32,238 bases of DNA from Actinomycetes bacterium (lineage in GTDB: Bacteria; Actinomycetota; Acidimicrobiia; Acidimicrobiales; Bog-793), in assembly GCA_021796535.1 (NCBI GenBank), contig JAKABW010000019.1:1-32238 (forward strand). The letters are read 5' to 3'. Positions 17,558 through 27,055 of the stretch are shown here, in pieces. Position 1 is the stretch's first letter; each line of letters begins with the position of its first letter. A model generated the notes under the pieces. It saw nothing but the letters and a program-made list of their open reading frames with translations, had not been told where the DNA came from and searched no databases. A program made the translations under genes and the position numbers.

Positions 17558-17641
17558 GTTATAAAATTTGTAATCGATGTATTAAAAGCGGTTTTGTGCC
17601 GTTGATTAGGTGTTGAAATAGCGGAAGGCGAGCAAAAAGCT

Positions 17642-18286
17642 ATGGCTACGAAAGCAATCGTAGGCGAAAAAGTTGGGATGACCCAAGTTTTCGATTCCGA
17701 AAATCGGGCTGTGCCGGTAACGGTGCTGAAAGTTTCTCCTGTGCGTGTGGTGCAGGTAAAAACTAAAGACAAAGAAGGGTATGACGCCCTTCAGATAACA
17801 TACGGCGTAAAGTCGGCTTCAAAACTTTCGAAGCCGGAAGCCGGTCATTTTAAGACTCACAGCGTCGACCCGGGCAAAAAGCTCATGGAATTGCGTCTGG
17901 ACGACATTTCTTCTTATGAGGTCGGCCAGGAAATAGATGCCGGGTTGATTGAAAAAGGCGAAAAAGTGGACGTAACCGCCGTGAGTAAGGGTAAAGGATT
18001 TGCCGGTGGCATGAAGCGTCACAACTTCAAAGGTCAAGGCGCCGCTCACGGTAACCACAAAAAGCACAGGGCTCCCGGTTCCATAGGGGCTTGTGCCACT
18101 CCGGCCAGAGTGTTCAAAGGTACCAGGATGGCAGGTAGGATGGGTCACGTCCAGGTTACAACGCTGAATTTAGAAGTCGTTGACTCCGATCCAGAGAAGC
18201 AGCTTATTTTGGTAAAAGGTGCCATTCCCGGCCCGCGCGGAGCGGTCGTGACGATCAGACAAAGTATCAAAGGAGGCGTGGCGTAA
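17642..18286 (+). CDS. rplC: 50S ribosomal protein L3
   Basis: This 214-residue L3 is an early assembly protein whose loop reaches the peptidyl transferase centre. It begins MATKAIVGEKVGMTQVFD and carries the signature GFAGGMKRHNFKGQGAAHGNHKKHRAPGSIG with the conserved Arg/Gly loop (KGTRMAGRMGH). The start is ATG 17642, with GGAAGGCGAG 8 nt upstream. It is the first gene of the long ribosomal operon and overlaps rplD by one base (TAATG). Length is normal. Confidence 0.98.
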   Translation: MATKAIVGEKVGMTQVFDSENRAVPVTVLKVSPVRVVQVKTKDKEGYDALQITYGVKSASKLSKPEAGHFKTHSVDPGKKLMELRLDDISSYEVGQEIDAGLIEKGEKVDVTAVSKGKGFAGGMKRHNFKGQGAAHGNHKKHRAPGSIGACATPARVFKGTRMAGRMGHVQVTTLNLEVVDSDPEKQLILVKGAIPGPRGAVVTIRQSIKGGVA

Positions 18287-19092
18287 TGTCCGCATCACTT
18301 AAGTCTTCGGTTGCAAATACCAAAGAAGAATCTCTGCCGCTGCGCACGGTTGACTACAAGACGACGAAAGGAACCGTAATAGGTTCGGTCGAACTCGACA
18401 AATCCGTCTTCTCTTTGCCGGCCAATATCGCGCTGCTCCATCAAGTGGTCGTGGCGCAACTCGCTTCTCGAAGAAGCGGAACCCAAAGCACCAAAACCAG
18501 ATCGGAAGTAAAAGGCGGATCCGCCAAGCCCTTCAGACAAAAAGGCACAGGCAGCGCCCGACAGGGCTCTATCCGTGCCCCCCACTTTACGGGCGGCGGC
18601 GTGGCACTGGGACCAAAACCCCGCAGCTACGATATGCGCACCCCCAAGAAAATGGTCAAGCAGGCTCTTGCCGTGGCACTTTCCGACAGAGCCGCTTCCG
18701 AAAGAATAGTCGTCATCAACGAATGGAACTTCGTTGTGCCAAAGACGAAAGAAGCCGTTGCCTCTCTGGAGAGCCTGGGTGTTTCCGGCAAAGTGCTGTT
18801 GGTCGTCACCAGGGAAGAAGAAACAGCCATCCGTTCTTTTTCCAACCTGCAATACGCCGTGACAATTCCCCGCGACCAGCTGACCGCTTACGATGTTTTG
18901 GCTTCCGACTATGTTGTCTTCACCAAAGACACGCTTTTGGGTGACTGTCGGATAACGGAAAAGACAAAGAGTGCTCCGGCCAAATCCGAATCTGCCGTCA
19001 AGAAAACAACCAAAGCCAAAGCCGCTCAGCCCGCATCCGAAGAGGAAAGCGCCGCAGCGGAAGTTGACGTGAAAACAGACGAGGACAATTGA
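18286..19092 (+). CDS. rplD: 50S ribosomal protein L4, with extended ends
   Basis: This 268-residue L4 lines the peptide exit tunnel. The core is clear: SRRSGTQSTKTRSEVKGGSAKPFRQKGTGSARQGSIRAPHFTGGG is the tunnel loop, and ALAVALSDRAASERIVVI and TAYDVLASDYVVFTKDTL follow. The family is usually near 205-220 residues. Here there is an N-terminal lead of about 20 residues and a C-terminal tail of about 50, first Lys/Ala-rich and then Asp/Glu-rich (ending AAEVDVKTDEDN). L4 is the known autorepressor of S10-type operons in some bacteria. The stop is 1 nt before rplW. Confidence 0.97.
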   Translation: MSASLKSSVANTKEESLPLRTVDYKTTKGTVIGSVELDKSVFSLPANIALLHQVVVAQLASRRSGTQSTKTRSEVKGGSAKPFRQKGTGSARQGSIRAPHFTGGGVALGPKPRSYDMRTPKKMVKQALAVALSDRAASERIVVINEWNFVVPKTKEAVASLESLGVSGKVLLVVTREEETAIRSFSNLQYAVTIPRDQLTAYDVLASDYVVFTKDTLLGDCRITEKTKSAPAKSESAVKKTTKAKAAQPASEEESAAAEVDVKTDEDN

Positions 19093-19093
19093 T

Positions 19094-19384
19094 ATGAATA
19101 TCACCAAGAACGTATTGATAAAGCCCGTTATTTCGGAAAAAACTTACAAAATGATGGAAGTGGGGGCCTATGTATTCGTGGTTGACCCCCGTGCATCAAA
19201 AGTTGAGATCAAAGACGAAGTGGAATCGGCTTTTCAGGTGAGGGTAAAAAGTGTCAACACTCTCAACAAACCGGGGAAGCGCAAAAGAAACAGAAAAACA
19301 GCTACTTTCGGCCAGCGCTCTGCCACCAAGAGGGCGATAGTCCGCCTGGTTGGCGAAGACCGTATACAACTGTTTGAGACCTGA
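19094..19384 (+). CDS. rplW: 50S ribosomal protein L23
   Basis: This 96-residue L23 sits at the tunnel exit and is the docking site for trigger factor and SRP. Family features are [52 protein letters not shown] and the basic loop GKRKRNRKT. It begins 1 nt after the rplD stop and is normal in length. Confidence 0.97.
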   Translation: MNITKNVLIKPVISEKTYKMMEVGAYVFVVDPRASKVEIKDEVESAFQVRVKSVNTLNKPGKRKRNRKTATFGQRSATKRAIVRLVGEDRIQLFET

Positions 19385-19400
19385 TAGAAGGAAAATTAGA

Positions 19401-20237
19401 GTGGCAATACGTAAAAGAAAACCGACAAGTGCCGGCAGGCGTTTTCAGACTACCTCCGACTTCAGCGAAATAACCAAGAGTAAGCCGGAAAAGACCCTCC
19501 TTGCTTCCCTGCCTCCCTCGGGAGGCCGCAACAACTATGGACGCAAGACGGCACGGCACAAGGGTGGCGGGCACAAGCGTCAGTACAGGATCATTGATTT
19601 TTGGCGCGACAAAGACGGCGTGAAGGCCAAAGTGGCTGCCGTCGAGTATGACCCCAACCGCAACGCCAGAATTTTGCTTCTGCACTACTTCGACGGCGAA
19701 AAGCGTTACATTTTGGCCCCTCAAAAAGTAGAGGTGGGAGACATCCTGGAGTCGGGAGAAAAAGCCGACATCAGGCCGGGCAATGCCTTGCCGTTGCGCT
19801 ACATTCCGGTTGGTTCTGTCGTGCATAACGTGGAATTGAAGCCGGGCGGCGGCGGCAAATTGGCCAGAGGTGCCGGCATGAGCGTGCAGTTGGTAGCCAA
19901 AGACGGCCCTTACGCAACGTTGCGTCTGCCCTCCACCGAAATGCGCAGAGTTCCCCTCGACTGCAAAGCCACATTGGGGGAAGTCGGAAACGCCGAAGTG
20001 GAATTGATTTCCATAGGTAAAGCCGGCCGTAACAGATGGAAGGGTGTCAGGCCTCAGTCACGAGGCGTGGCCATGAACCCGGTTGACCATCCGCTCGGCG
20101 GAGGAGAAGGAAAAACCTCCGGCGGCCGTCACCCGGTATCTCCTTGGGGTAAACCCGAAGGCAGAACACGCGCCAAACGTAAGACATCCGATGCAATGAT
20201 CATACGTCGTCGCCGTACCCGCGGTGCGAGACGATAG
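19401..20237 (+). CDS. rplB: 50S ribosomal protein L2
   Basis: This 278-residue L2 is needed for subunit association and peptidyl transfer. The true start is GTG 19401 ([17 protein letters not shown]), with AGAAGG 9 nt upstream. The same frame is open back to ATG 19350, but that extra segment lies inside rplW and lacks L2 similarity. Conserved blocks are [21 protein letters not shown] and the C-terminal [29 protein letters not shown], which contains the essential histidine. Length is typical. Confidence 0.98.
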   Translation: MAIRKRKPTSAGRRFQTTSDFSEITKSKPEKTLLASLPPSGGRNNYGRKTARHKGGGHKRQYRIIDFWRDKDGVKAKVAAVEYDPNRNARILLLHYFDGEKRYILAPQKVEVGDILESGEKADIRPGNALPLRYIPVGSVVHNVELKPGGGGKLARGAGMSVQLVAKDGPYATLRLPSTEMRRVPLDCKATLGEVGNAEVELISIGKAGRNRWKGVRPQSRGVAMNPVDHPLGGGEGKTSGGRHPVSPWGKPEGRTRAKRKTSDAMIIRRRRTRGARR

Positions 20238-20251
20238 GCCAGGAGGAAATT

Positions 20252-20530
20252 ATGCCGCGTAGCTTAAAAAAAGGACCTTTTGTCGATTCCCACTTACTGC
20301 GTAAAGTGGACAATCTGAACTCTTCCAACGAAAAGAAAGTCATCAAGACTTGGTCGAGGCGTTCGACGATCATACCGGATATGGTCGGACACACGATTGC
20401 GGTGCACGACGGACGGAAACACGTCCCGGTCTACATCACGGAGTCCATGGTCGGTCATAAACTCGGAGAGTTCGCCCCCACCAGAACATTCAAATACCAC
20501 GCAGGGCAAGAAAGACAAGGGAGACGCTAG
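20252..20530 (+). CDS. rpsS: 30S ribosomal protein S19
   Basis: This 92-residue S19 lies in the head of the small subunit beside S13. [19 protein letters not shown] and the segment [41 protein letters not shown] are diagnostic. An AGGAGG site lies 8 nt before the ATG. It overlaps the rplV GTG by one base (TAGTG). Confidence 0.98.
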   Translation: MPRSLKKGPFVDSHLLRKVDNLNSSNEKKVIKTWSRRSTIIPDMVGHTIAVHDGRKHVPVYITESMVGHKLGEFAPTRTFKYHAGQERQGRR

Positions 20531-21207
20531 TGGGTACCAAAACAAACGAGCGTTCCGGCACCAGGGCAATGCTTCGCTCATGCAGAATGTCAAGCTATAA
20601 AGTCCGCGAAGTGCTGGATCTGATCAGAGGAAAAAGCCTGCGCCAAGCTTTGGACATTTTGGACCACTTGGACAGAGAAGCCGCCGTGGTCGTGGCCAAG
20701 CTGGTGCGTTCCGCCGCCGCCAACGCCGAACACAACGAAATGCTGGACAGAGAAGAACTTTATGTGGCCACGTGCTATGCCGACGAAGCTGAGACTCTCA
20801 AGAGATGGCGGCCTAGGGCAAGGGGTCGTGCCACCAGAATCCGCAAGCGCGGTTCACATATTACGGTGATACTGGCCAGAATGCCGGAAGCCGATATAGC
20901 CAGAATGCGCGCGAAAGAAGCAGCCAAGGCCGCCGACGTCAGGGCAAGAAGAGTGGCGGGCGCAAAGAAAAGCCGCAACGAGACACAGCCTGTCGTTGCG
21001 GATGCCGCTCCGGATTTTGCCGTGAATGAAGAAGAAGCGCCGTTGCCGACAGAGGCCGAAACGGAAGAAGACATTGCGAGTTCACAAGAGTCGGCCGATT
21101 CGGAAATCATAACCGATGAAAGCGGTGCGGATGACGCGGCGGAAGATGCCGAAGTAACCGCCGAAAGCGAAGAAGAGGTAACAGAGATGAACGAAGGGGA
21201 ACGCTGA
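20530..21207 (+). CDS. rplV: 50S ribosomal protein L22 with long acidic C-terminal extension
   Basis: The first 120 residues are a complete L22 ([29 protein letters not shown], then the tunnel loop [24 protein letters not shown]). The protein continues to 225 residues, about twice the usual length. Residues 121-150 are basic and Ala-rich; 155-225 are very acidic ([16 protein letters not shown] through [17 protein letters not shown]) with no hydrophobic core. The tail is probably disordered. The start is GTG 20530 overlapping the rpsS stop, with GGGAG upstream. The stop overlaps the rpsC ATG (TGATG). Confidence 0.96.
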   Translation: MGTKTNERSGTRAMLRSCRMSSYKVREVLDLIRGKSLRQALDILDHLDREAAVVVAKLVRSAAANAEHNEMLDREELYVATCYADEAETLKRWRPRARGRATRIRKRGSHITVILARMPEADIARMRAKEAAKAADVRARRVAGAKKSRNETQPVVADAAPDFAVNEEEAPLPTEAETEEDIASSQESADSEIITDESGADDAAEDAEVTAESEEEVTEMNEGER

Positions 21208-22160
21208 TGGGGCAGAAAGTCAACCCATATGGATTCCGTCTGGGCGTGACCACGGACTGGAAGTCCAAGTGGTTCGCCGACCGCGATTACCAGACTTCTC
21301 TGATCGAGGACATCAAGATCCGTGAGTACCTGAATGCTCAGTTGGAAGCGGCGGCCGTAAGCCGGATAGAGGTAGAAAGAACTCGGGACAGACTCAGGAT
21401 CGACGTTCACACCGCCCGCCCCGGAATCGTCATAGGCCGGAAAGGTCAGGAAGCCGACAGGTTGCGCAAGCACTTGGCTCAGCTGACCAACAATGCCAAC
21501 GTGCAGTTGAACATCCAGGAAATCAAGCAGCCGGAATTGGACGCGTCGCTGGTGGCCCAAGGTATAGCGGATCAGCTCGGAAAGCGCATAAGTTTCCGCC
21601 GGGCCATGAAGAGAGCCATGCAGTCGGTACAAAAAGCCGGTGCCGCCGGTATCCGCATACAGTGTTCCGGCCGTCTCGGCGGAGCTGAAATGGCCAGAAA
21701 AGAGTCCTACAGAGAAGGCAGGGTGCCCCTCCACACTTTGCGTGCCGACATAGATTACGGCTTCAGAGAAGCCCGCACCACTACCGGACGCGTGGGGATC
21801 AAGGTATGGATTTACAAAGGCGACATAGTTCCTTACAAAGTCCAATCCGAAGAGCCCCGTCCGCAAACCGCCGCCGCAGCTTTCGGAAAATCGGCACCCG
21901 AAGCGAGACCGCGCCGCATCATAACGGCCGGCGGAGGGAAAAGAAAAGCCTCTGTTGAGCTTACCGACGAGTCTCTTGAACTGAGCGAAACGGACGTAAC
22001 CACAACATTCAATTTGAGTTCCGAGGAGCCTTTGGAACAAAAGGCGCCCGAATCGAAAGAGGATCAACTCGAAGAATTGCTGGCCGAAGAGGAAGAAATC
22101 GAACGCAAAACCAGAGACCAGCATCACGACGTTCCTCACTTCCGCAAGGAGAAAGATTAG
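21207..22160 (+). CDS. rpsC: 30S ribosomal protein S3 with charged C-terminal extension
   Basis: This is a 317-residue S3, part of the mRNA entry helicase. It has the N-terminal [23 protein letters not shown], the KH domain with [18 protein letters not shown], and the C-terminal S3 domain [34 protein letters not shown]. The core ends near residue 215 ([18 protein letters not shown]). About 100 further residues are Ser/Glu-rich and end with a basic-acidic mix ([18 protein letters not shown]). Actinobacterial S3 often has a tail, though this one is long. The start overlaps the rplV stop by 1 nt. Confidence 0.97.
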   Translation: MGQKVNPYGFRLGVTTDWKSKWFADRDYQTSLIEDIKIREYLNAQLEAAAVSRIEVERTRDRLRIDVHTARPGIVIGRKGQEADRLRKHLAQLTNNANVQLNIQEIKQPELDASLVAQGIADQLGKRISFRRAMKRAMQSVQKAGAAGIRIQCSGRLGGAEMARKESYREGRVPLHTLRADIDYGFREARTTTGRVGIKVWIYKGDIVPYKVQSEEPRPQTAAAAFGKSAPEARPRRIITAGGGKRKASVELTDESLELSETDVTTTFNLSSEEPLEQKAPESKEDQLEELLAEEEEIERKTRDQHHDVPHFRKEKD

Positions 22161-22162
22161 CC

Positions 22163-22597
22163 ATGTTGATGCCAAAGAAAGTAAAACACCGCAAGCAACA
22201 GCGCGGTAGGATGACGGGTCTCACAAAAGGCGGCGAGACCATCGACTTCGGTGAGTATGCCATTCAGGCTTTAGAGCCGGCATGGGTCACGGCAAGGCAA
22301 ATAGAAGCCGCACGTATTGCCATGACGCGCCACATCCGAAGAGGCGGAAAAGTTTGGATCAGGGTTTTCCCGGACAAGCCGGTGACAAAGAAGCCCGCGG
22401 AAACCAGAATGGGCTCCGGAAAGGGAAACCCGGAACTCTGGGTGGCCGTGGTCAAGCCCGGTAGGATCCTTTTCGAACTGGCCGGCGTGGACGAAGCGCT
22501 TGCCAGAGCCGCCATGGAAAGAGCTATTCAAAAACTGCCCATGAAAGCCAAGTTTGTGGTGAGACAGGCAGCCAGTGAAGAGAAGGTGACAATCTGA
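22163..22597 (+). CDS. rplP: 50S ribosomal protein L16
   Basis: This 144-residue L16 contacts A-site tRNA near the peptidyl transferase centre. The signature is [62 protein letters not shown] and a complete C-terminal domain. Either ATG 22163 or ATG 22169 (MPKKV) could start it; AAGGAG (22146-22151) favours the first. The stop overlaps the rpmC start by 1 nt. Confidence 0.98.
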   Translation: MLMPKKVKHRKQQRGRMTGLTKGGETIDFGEYAIQALEPAWVTARQIEAARIAMTRHIRRGGKVWIRVFPDKPVTKKPAETRMGSGKGNPELWVAVVKPGRILFELAGVDEALARAAMERAIQKLPMKAKFVVRQAASEEKVTI

Positions 22598-22959
22598 TGC
22601 CGGCATTACGTGAATTGCGGGAATTGGACGACAGCGAGTTGCTCCAAGAGCTTGACGACTATCGCAGAGAGCTTTTTAACTTGCGTTTCCAACTGGCCAC
22701 GGGCCGTTTGGATAACGTTTCCAGGATCAGAGAAGTAAAGCGTGAAATTGCGAGAATCATGACTCTTTTTACCGAAAGGGATTTGGGAATTGATCGCAGC
22801 GAATCAGACAAAAAGGCTCTGGAGCGGGAGAAAAAAGCCATAGCGCGCTCCGCAGAAGAACCGAGACGCAAGAGGGTTCGCCCGGTTGTCCAAGACGAAG
22901 AGGACGAAGCCGATTTTGGCTCCTCTTCCGAAGAAGCGCTGACAGAAGACGAAGCATAA
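22597..22959 (+). CDS. rpmC: 50S ribosomal protein L29 with acidic extension
   Basis: The first 70 residues are L29 (LRELDDSELLQELDDYRRELFNLRFQLATGRLDNVSRIREVKREIARIMT), which sits at the peptide exit site. The chain runs on to 120 residues, with a basic run (EEPRRKRVRPV) and then an acidic tail (QDEEDEADFGSSSEEALTEDEA). The family is normally near 65-75 residues. The ATG overlaps the rplP stop. Confidence 0.95.
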   Translation: MPALRELRELDDSELLQELDDYRRELFNLRFQLATGRLDNVSRIREVKREIARIMTLFTERDLGIDRSESDKKALEREKKAIARSAEEPRRKRVRPVVQDEEDEADFGSSSEEALTEDEA

Positions 22960-22969
22960 GAGAGTAGAC

Positions 22970-23278
22970 ATGGTAAATCAAAAAACAGATAACGATACTG
23001 CTCAAGAAACTGCGGATTCCTCCGAGCGGGAAAACCGACGTAAAATACGTGAAGGGATTGTTGTATCGAATTCGATGCAAAAAACCTTGGTAATCGCCGT
23101 GGTTGATAGGGTACGACACCGTAAGTACGCCAAAACGGTTCTCAGAACGAAGCGCATTTATGTGCACGATTCGGAAGGCGAAGCCGGCGTGGGAGACAGA
23201 GTAAGAGTGCAGGAGACAAAGCCGCTTTCCAAGCTGAAAAGATGGCGTCTGCTCGAGATTTTGGAGAAGGCAAGATGA
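22970..23278 (+). CDS. rpsQ: 30S ribosomal protein S17
   Basis: This 102-residue S17 is an early 30S assembly protein. The OB-fold core begins [45 protein letters not shown] and ends [22 protein letters not shown] polar N-terminal lead of about 22 residues ([17 protein letters not shown]) precedes the core. AGAGTAGA is the only site near ATG 22970. It overlaps rplN by 4 nt (ATGA). Confidence 0.97.
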   Translation: MVNQKTDNDTAQETADSSERENRRKIREGIVVSNSMQKTLVIAVVDRVRHRKYAKTVLRTKRIYVHDSEGEAGVGDRVRVQETKPLSKLKRWRLLEILEKAR

Positions 23279-23643
23279 TCCAACAGGAATCACGTCTTAA
23301 AGTTGCCGACAACTCCGGTGCACGCGAAGTCTTGTGCATCAAAGTACTCGGAGGTTCGAGAAGGCGTTATGCCAGGATAGGTGATGTATTCATTGCCACA
23401 GTGAAAGATGCCACCCCGGGCGGTAACGTCAAAAAGGGTGACGTCGTCCGCTGTGTCGTGGTACGCGCCAAGAAAGAGGTCAGAAGACCCGACGGCAGCT
23501 ATATCCGTTTTGACGACAACGCGGCGGTATTGATCAACGACCAGTTGCAGCCGCGCGGAACGAGAATTTTCGGTCCGGTTGGTAGAGAACTCAGAGAAAA
23601 GAAGTTTATGCGTATCGTATCCCTTGCCCCGGAGGTGATCTGA
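23275..23643 (+). CDS. rplN: 50S ribosomal protein L14
   Basis: This 122-residue L14 lies at the subunit interface. The start is ATG 23275 ([27 protein letters not shown]), inside the ATGA overlap with rpsQ, with GGAGAAGG (23262-23269) upstream. The frame is open further back to 23242, but the extra residues are a shadow of rpsQ. Length and the C-terminus ([26 protein letters not shown]) are typical. Confidence 0.98.
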   Translation: MIQQESRLKVADNSGAREVLCIKVLGGSRRRYARIGDVFIATVKDATPGGNVKKGDVVRCVVVRAKKEVRRPDGSYIRFDDNAAVLINDQLQPRGTRIFGPVGRELREKKFMRIVSLAPEVI

Positions 23644-23948
23644 TGAAAATTAGAAAAGGTGACCACGTAGAAGTACTTGCGGGCAAAGAAAAAGGTAAGC
23701 GCGGAGACATCATACGCGTCATGCCGACCGATCAAAGGGTGATAGTGGCCGGTGTAAACGTCTCGAAGAAGCACCAAAAGGCAACGTCTGCCACCACGCA
23801 GGCCGGCATTATCGACAAAGACATGCCCATGGCGCTTTCCAATGTGGCCTTGATATGCTCCAAAGACGGTCCGACGAGGGCAGGTTTTGCCTTCGATAAA
23901 AACGGTGAAAAATATCGTATCTGCAGAAAGTGCGGTGGCAAATTATGA
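23643..23948 (+). CDS. rplX: 50S ribosomal protein L24
   Basis: This 101-residue L24 initiates large-subunit assembly. It has the KOW motif at the start ([39 protein letters not shown]) and the C-terminal zinc-ribbon-like CxxC ([11 protein letters not shown]). The start is ATG 23643, overlapping the rplN stop, with GGAGGTGATC as ribosome binding site. It overlaps rplE by 4 nt. Confidence 0.98.
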   Translation: MKIRKGDHVEVLAGKEKGKRGDIIRVMPTDQRVIVAGVNVSKKHQKATSATTQAGIIDKDMPMALSNVALICSKDGPTRAGFAFDKNGEKYRICRKCGGKL

Positions 23949-24583
23949 CTGTCAGAAATGCAGGAAATGCCAGAGTGTCTCAGCAAGTGGCACCGGTTAC
24001 TCCTTTGGCGGGCAAAGCCATGGGCTCCGCCGAAGAGAAGCCAAGGTTGAAAAAAGTCTATGAGACGGAAGTCAGGGCAAAACTCAAAACGGAATTGGGT
24101 CTTGGAAATGTCATGCAGGTACCGACATTCGAAAAGATAGTACTCAATTCCGGTGTGGGCAGAGCAACCCAGCAGGCCTCCCTTTTGGACGGAGCCGTAA
24201 GGGATCTCACGTTGATTGCCGGTCAGAAGCCCGTAGTCACGAGGGCCCGCAAGTCGGTTGCCAGTTTTAAGCTCAGGGAAGGAAACGCCATCGGTGCCAT
24301 GGTGACCCTGCGCGGAGACAGAATGTGGGAATTTCTTGACCGCCTTATCGCTCTGGCTATTCCGAGAATCAGGGACTTCCGTGGTTTGCCTTCCAGGTCT
24401 TTTGACGGACACGGCAATTACACTTTCGGAATTTCCGAACAGTTAATTTTCCCGGAAATAGATTACGACAAGATCGATGCGGTCAGGGGAATGGATATAA
24501 CGATAGTGACAACGGCGAAAACCAATGCTGAAGGCAGAGCATTACTTTCTGCTTTTGGTTTCCCTTTCAGGAAAGAAGGATAG
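23945..24583 (+). CDS. rplE: 50S ribosomal protein L5
   Basis: This 212-residue L5 binds 5S rRNA and contacts P-site tRNA. The start at ATG 23945 comes from the ATGA overlap with rplX; the frame is open to 23930, but that part shadows rplX. The core begins around residue 30 ([40 protein letters not shown]) and carries [35 protein letters not shown]. The N-terminal lead of about 30 residues, rich in Ala and Val, exceeds the usual length of about 180. ATG 24020 ([10 protein letters not shown]) is an alternative start. Confidence 0.96.
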   Translation: MTVRNAGNARVSQQVAPVTPLAGKAMGSAEEKPRLKKVYETEVRAKLKTELGLGNVMQVPTFEKIVLNSGVGRATQQASLLDGAVRDLTLIAGQKPVVTRARKSVASFKLREGNAIGAMVTLRGDRMWEFLDRLIALAIPRIRDFRGLPSRSFDGHGNYTFGISEQLIFPEIDYDKIDAVRGMDITIVTTAKTNAEGRALLSAFGFPFRKEG

Positions 24584-24589
24584 TCGAAG

Positions 24590-24775
24590 ATGGCAAAGAA
24601 AGCACTTGTACAAAAGCAAATGCGCAAGCCAAAGTACAAAGTACGGGCATATACCCGCTGCCGTAGGTGTGGCCGTCCTAAAGCGGTGTTTCGTAAATTC
24701 GGTTTATGTAGGATTTGCCTGCGTGAATTGGTTCATGCCGGCGAAGTCCCCGGCGTCACCAAGGCAAGTTGGTAG
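24590..24775 (+). CDS. rpsN: 30S ribosomal protein S14, zinc-binding type Z
   Basis: This 61-residue S14 of the short, zinc-containing form has C24-x2-C27 (CRRC) and C40-x2-C43 (CRIC) to bind zinc. It ends [13 protein letters not shown], as in other type-Z S14 proteins. It starts 6 nt after rplE with a weak site. Bacteria often also carry a longer zinc-free S14 elsewhere; none is in this window. Confidence 0.97.
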   Translation: MAKKALVQKQMRKPKYKVRAYTRCRRCGRPKAVFRKFGLCRICLRELVHAGEVPGVTKASW

Positions 24776-24787
24776 GAGGCGTATTTT

Positions 24788-25192
24788 ATGACTATGAGCG
24801 ACCCGATAGCTGATATGTTGACACGTATCAGAAATGCCAATAATGCCATGCACGATACCGTTTCCATGCCTGCCTCAAAACTGAAGTTGGCACTTGCGGA
24901 AATTCTGAAACGTGAAGGTTACATAGCTTCTTGCGAGCTGAAGACAAGCACCGTCAAAAAAGACAATGTCTTGGAAATTGCTTTAAAGTATACCCATGAC
25001 AGAAAGCGCGCCATCGAAGGTTTGAAGCGTGTCTCGACTCCCGGACTGCGTGTTTACGCCAGAGCAGATTCGCTGCCCAGAGTATTGGGCGGGCTCGGCG
25101 TGGCCGTGGTTTCCACGAGCCAGGGGCTTTTGACCGACAAAGAGGCCAGAGAGCGCCAGGTCGGCGGCGAGGTTTTGTGTTATGTATGGTAA
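24788..25192 (+). CDS. rpsH: 30S ribosomal protein S8
   Basis: This 134-residue S8 binds the centre of 16S rRNA and is the translational repressor of the spc operon in Escherichia coli. The signature [17 protein letters not shown] and the C-terminal [49 protein letters not shown] are complete. AGGAGG (24774-24779) lies 8 nt before ATG 24788, which favours it over ATG 24794. A 96-nt gap follows, the largest inside the spc-type part. Confidence 0.98.
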   Translation: MTMSDPIADMLTRIRNANNAMHDTVSMPASKLKLALAEILKREGYIASCELKTSTVKKDNVLEIALKYTHDRKRAIEGLKRVSTPGLRVYARADSLPRVLGGLGVAVVSTSQGLLTDKEARERQVGGEVLCYVW

Positions 25193-25288
25193 AAACAGTG
25201 AGAGTTACAGCGAAGCAATGCTGTTGCACGGCAGTTTGTCAAAGACAGTTTTTGCCGTATTTGATCTAGGAAAGGAAGGGCCGTATAA

Positions 25289-25828
25289 ATGTCACGTATA
25301 GGCCGTGTCCCTATTGCAGTTCCGAGCGGTGTGGATGTAAAAATAGAAAGCGACAAAGTTATTGTCAAGGGACCAAAAGGTCAGCTGGAGAGGCAATTGC
25401 CGGCTTTGATCACCCTGGAAGCTTCAGGAAATGAAATTCTGGTTTCAAGAAGTGACGACAGTCGTAAAGCAAAATCCCTGCACGGTCTTTTCCGTACGCT
25501 GGTGGCCAATATGGTCACGGGTGTAAGCACAGGATTTGCCAAGGAACTCGAAATTATAGGCGTCGGATACAGAGCCACTTTAAAAAACCCCACTCAGTTG
25601 GAACTGGCTCTGGGTTTCAGCCATCCGGTATCCGTTCCGGCTCCGAGCGGCATTACTTTTGAAGTGCCCGTGCCCACCAGAATAACGGTACACGGCATCG
25701 ACAAAGAAGCCGTCGGACAGGTGGCTGCCGACATAAGAAAGATACGCAAGCCTGAGCCTTATAAGGGTAAAGGCGTACGCTACCTAAACGAAGTCGTATT
25801 GCGCAAAGCAGGGAAGGCTGGCAAGTAA
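25289..25828 (+). CDS. rplF: 50S ribosomal protein L6
   Basis: This 179-residue L6 lies near the sarcin-ricin loop and the factor-binding site. It begins [19 protein letters not shown] and has the duplicated L6 fold. The C-terminal signature [41 protein letters not shown] is diagnostic. AGGAAAGGAAGG lies upstream of ATG 25289. The stop overlaps the rplR ATG (TAATG). Confidence 0.98.
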   Translation: MSRIGRVPIAVPSGVDVKIESDKVIVKGPKGQLERQLPALITLEASGNEILVSRSDDSRKAKSLHGLFRTLVANMVTGVSTGFAKELEIIGVGYRATLKNPTQLELALGFSHPVSVPAPSGITFEVPVPTRITVHGIDKEAVGQVAADIRKIRKPEPYKGKGVRYLNEVVLRKAGKAGK

Positions 25829-26187
25829 TGCGGACCGCAACAGTTCACGAATTAAAAGTAAAGCGCCATAAAAGGCTCCGTAAGAAAGTGGCGGGCGACC
25901 TGTCGCGTCCCCGTCTTGCCGTGTTTCGTTCCAACAGGCACATTTCGGCTCAGCTGATTGACGATGCCACGGGCTCCACTTTGGCTGCCGCATCCACTTA
26001 CGAAAAAAGTCTTAAAATCAAAGACACCGGCAACGTCGCCGCCGCGCAGGCCATCGGAAAACTGATTGCCGAACGGGCGGAGCAAAAAGGTATAAAAAAA
26101 GTTGTTTTTGACCGCGGCGGCAATAAGTACCATGGACGGGTGGCCGCCGTAGCAGAGGCAGCCAGGGAAAACGGATTGGAGTTATAG
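25828..26187 (+). CDS. rplR: 50S ribosomal protein L18
   Basis: This 119-residue L18 binds 5S rRNA together with L5. The basic N-terminus [46 protein letters not shown] and [28 protein letters not shown] fit the family well. It overlaps rplF and rpsE by one base each. Confidence 0.98.
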   Translation: MRTATVHELKVKRHKRLRKKVAGDLSRPRLAVFRSNRHISAQLIDDATGSTLAAASTYEKSLKIKDTGNVAAAQAIGKLIAERAEQKGIKKVVFDRGGNKYHGRVAAVAEAARENGLEL

Positions 26188-26723
26188 TGGCCGAGACTCA
26201 ATATGAAGAGAGAACTATTTCGGTAAACAGAGTGGCCAAAGTCGTTAAGGGCGGTCGGCGGTTTTCTTTTACCGCATTGATGGTGATCGGGGACGGCAAG
26301 GGACAGGTCGGTCTGGGTTACGGAAAAGCAAAAGAAGCCGGTCTTGCCGTACAAAAGGGTATCGAGGAAGCCAAGAAAAATATCTTTTCCGTGCCGTTGG
26401 CCGGTTCTACCATTACCCACCAGGTTTTGGGGAAAGCCGGAGCCGGAAAAATTATCATGAAGCCTGCCGCACCCGGAACGGGAGTTATCGCAGGCGGAGC
26501 CGCACGCGCTATTTTGGAAATGGCGGGCGTGCACGACATCGTCGCCAAATCCCTGGGAACTTCCAATGCCATTAACGTTGCCCACGCCACCGTGGCGGCT
26601 TTGAAGTTGCTGCGGCGTCCGGATGAGGTAGCCAGGCTGCGCGATAAATATGAAGACGAAATTTCACCCAAAGGCCTCTTGAATGCCTTCCGGGAAACAG
26701 AGAAGCTAAACAGATTGGCTTAA
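26187..26723 (+). CDS. rpsE: 30S ribosomal protein S5
   Basis: This 178-residue S5 is part of the mRNA entry site and affects decoding fidelity. It has the double-stranded RNA-binding domain ([43 protein letters not shown]) and the S5 C-terminal domain ([38 protein letters not shown]). The start is GTG 26187, overlapping the rplR stop (TAGTG). It is normal in length. Confidence 0.98.
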   Translation: MAETQYEERTISVNRVAKVVKGGRRFSFTALMVIGDGKGQVGLGYGKAKEAGLAVQKGIEEAKKNIFSVPLAGSTITHQVLGKAGAGKIIMKPAAPGTGVIAGGAARAILEMAGVHDIVAKSLGTSNAINVAHATVAALKLLRRPDEVARLRDKYEDEISPKGLLNAFRETEKLNRLA

Positions 26724-26761
26724 GCCAATTCAATTAAGGTCAAGGTGAAGGAAACGCAGTT

Positions 26762-27055
26762 ATGAACGCTATCAAGTCTGACAGCTCTAAAAGCGGTTTT
26801 GTAAAGGTAACACAGATCAAGTCCAAGATAGGCACCAAACCTCTTCACAGGGGTACCCTGAATGCCTTGGGTTTGAGGGGGATAGGACGCATCAATTACT
26901 TTGTCGATTCAAAAGAAACACAGGGTATGATTTTACGGGTCGCTCATCTTGTTGCCGTTGAGCACCTGGATAAAACCCAGTTGGAAAAAGAGACTCACAA
27001 AAGAGCGGCCAAGCTCTTGGCCGCGAGCGGCAAAGCCGGAGGAAAACAAAAATGA
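26762..27055 (+). CDS. rpmD: 50S ribosomal protein L30, extended
   Basis: The L30 core is at residues about 14-70 (VKVTQIKSKIGTKPLHRGTLNALGLRGIGRINYFVDSKETQGMILRVAHLVAVEHL). The 97-residue protein exceeds the usual length of about 60 because of a short Ser/Lys lead and a basic C-terminal tail (KRAAKLLAASGKAGGKQK). ATG 26762 has AAGGTGAAGGA upstream, after a 38-nt gap. The stop overlaps rplO by 4 nt (ATGA). Confidence 0.95.
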   Translation: MNAIKSDSSKSGFVKVTQIKSKIGTKPLHRGTLNALGLRGIGRINYFVDSKETQGMILRVAHLVAVEHLDKTQLEKETHKRAAKLLAASGKAGGKQK

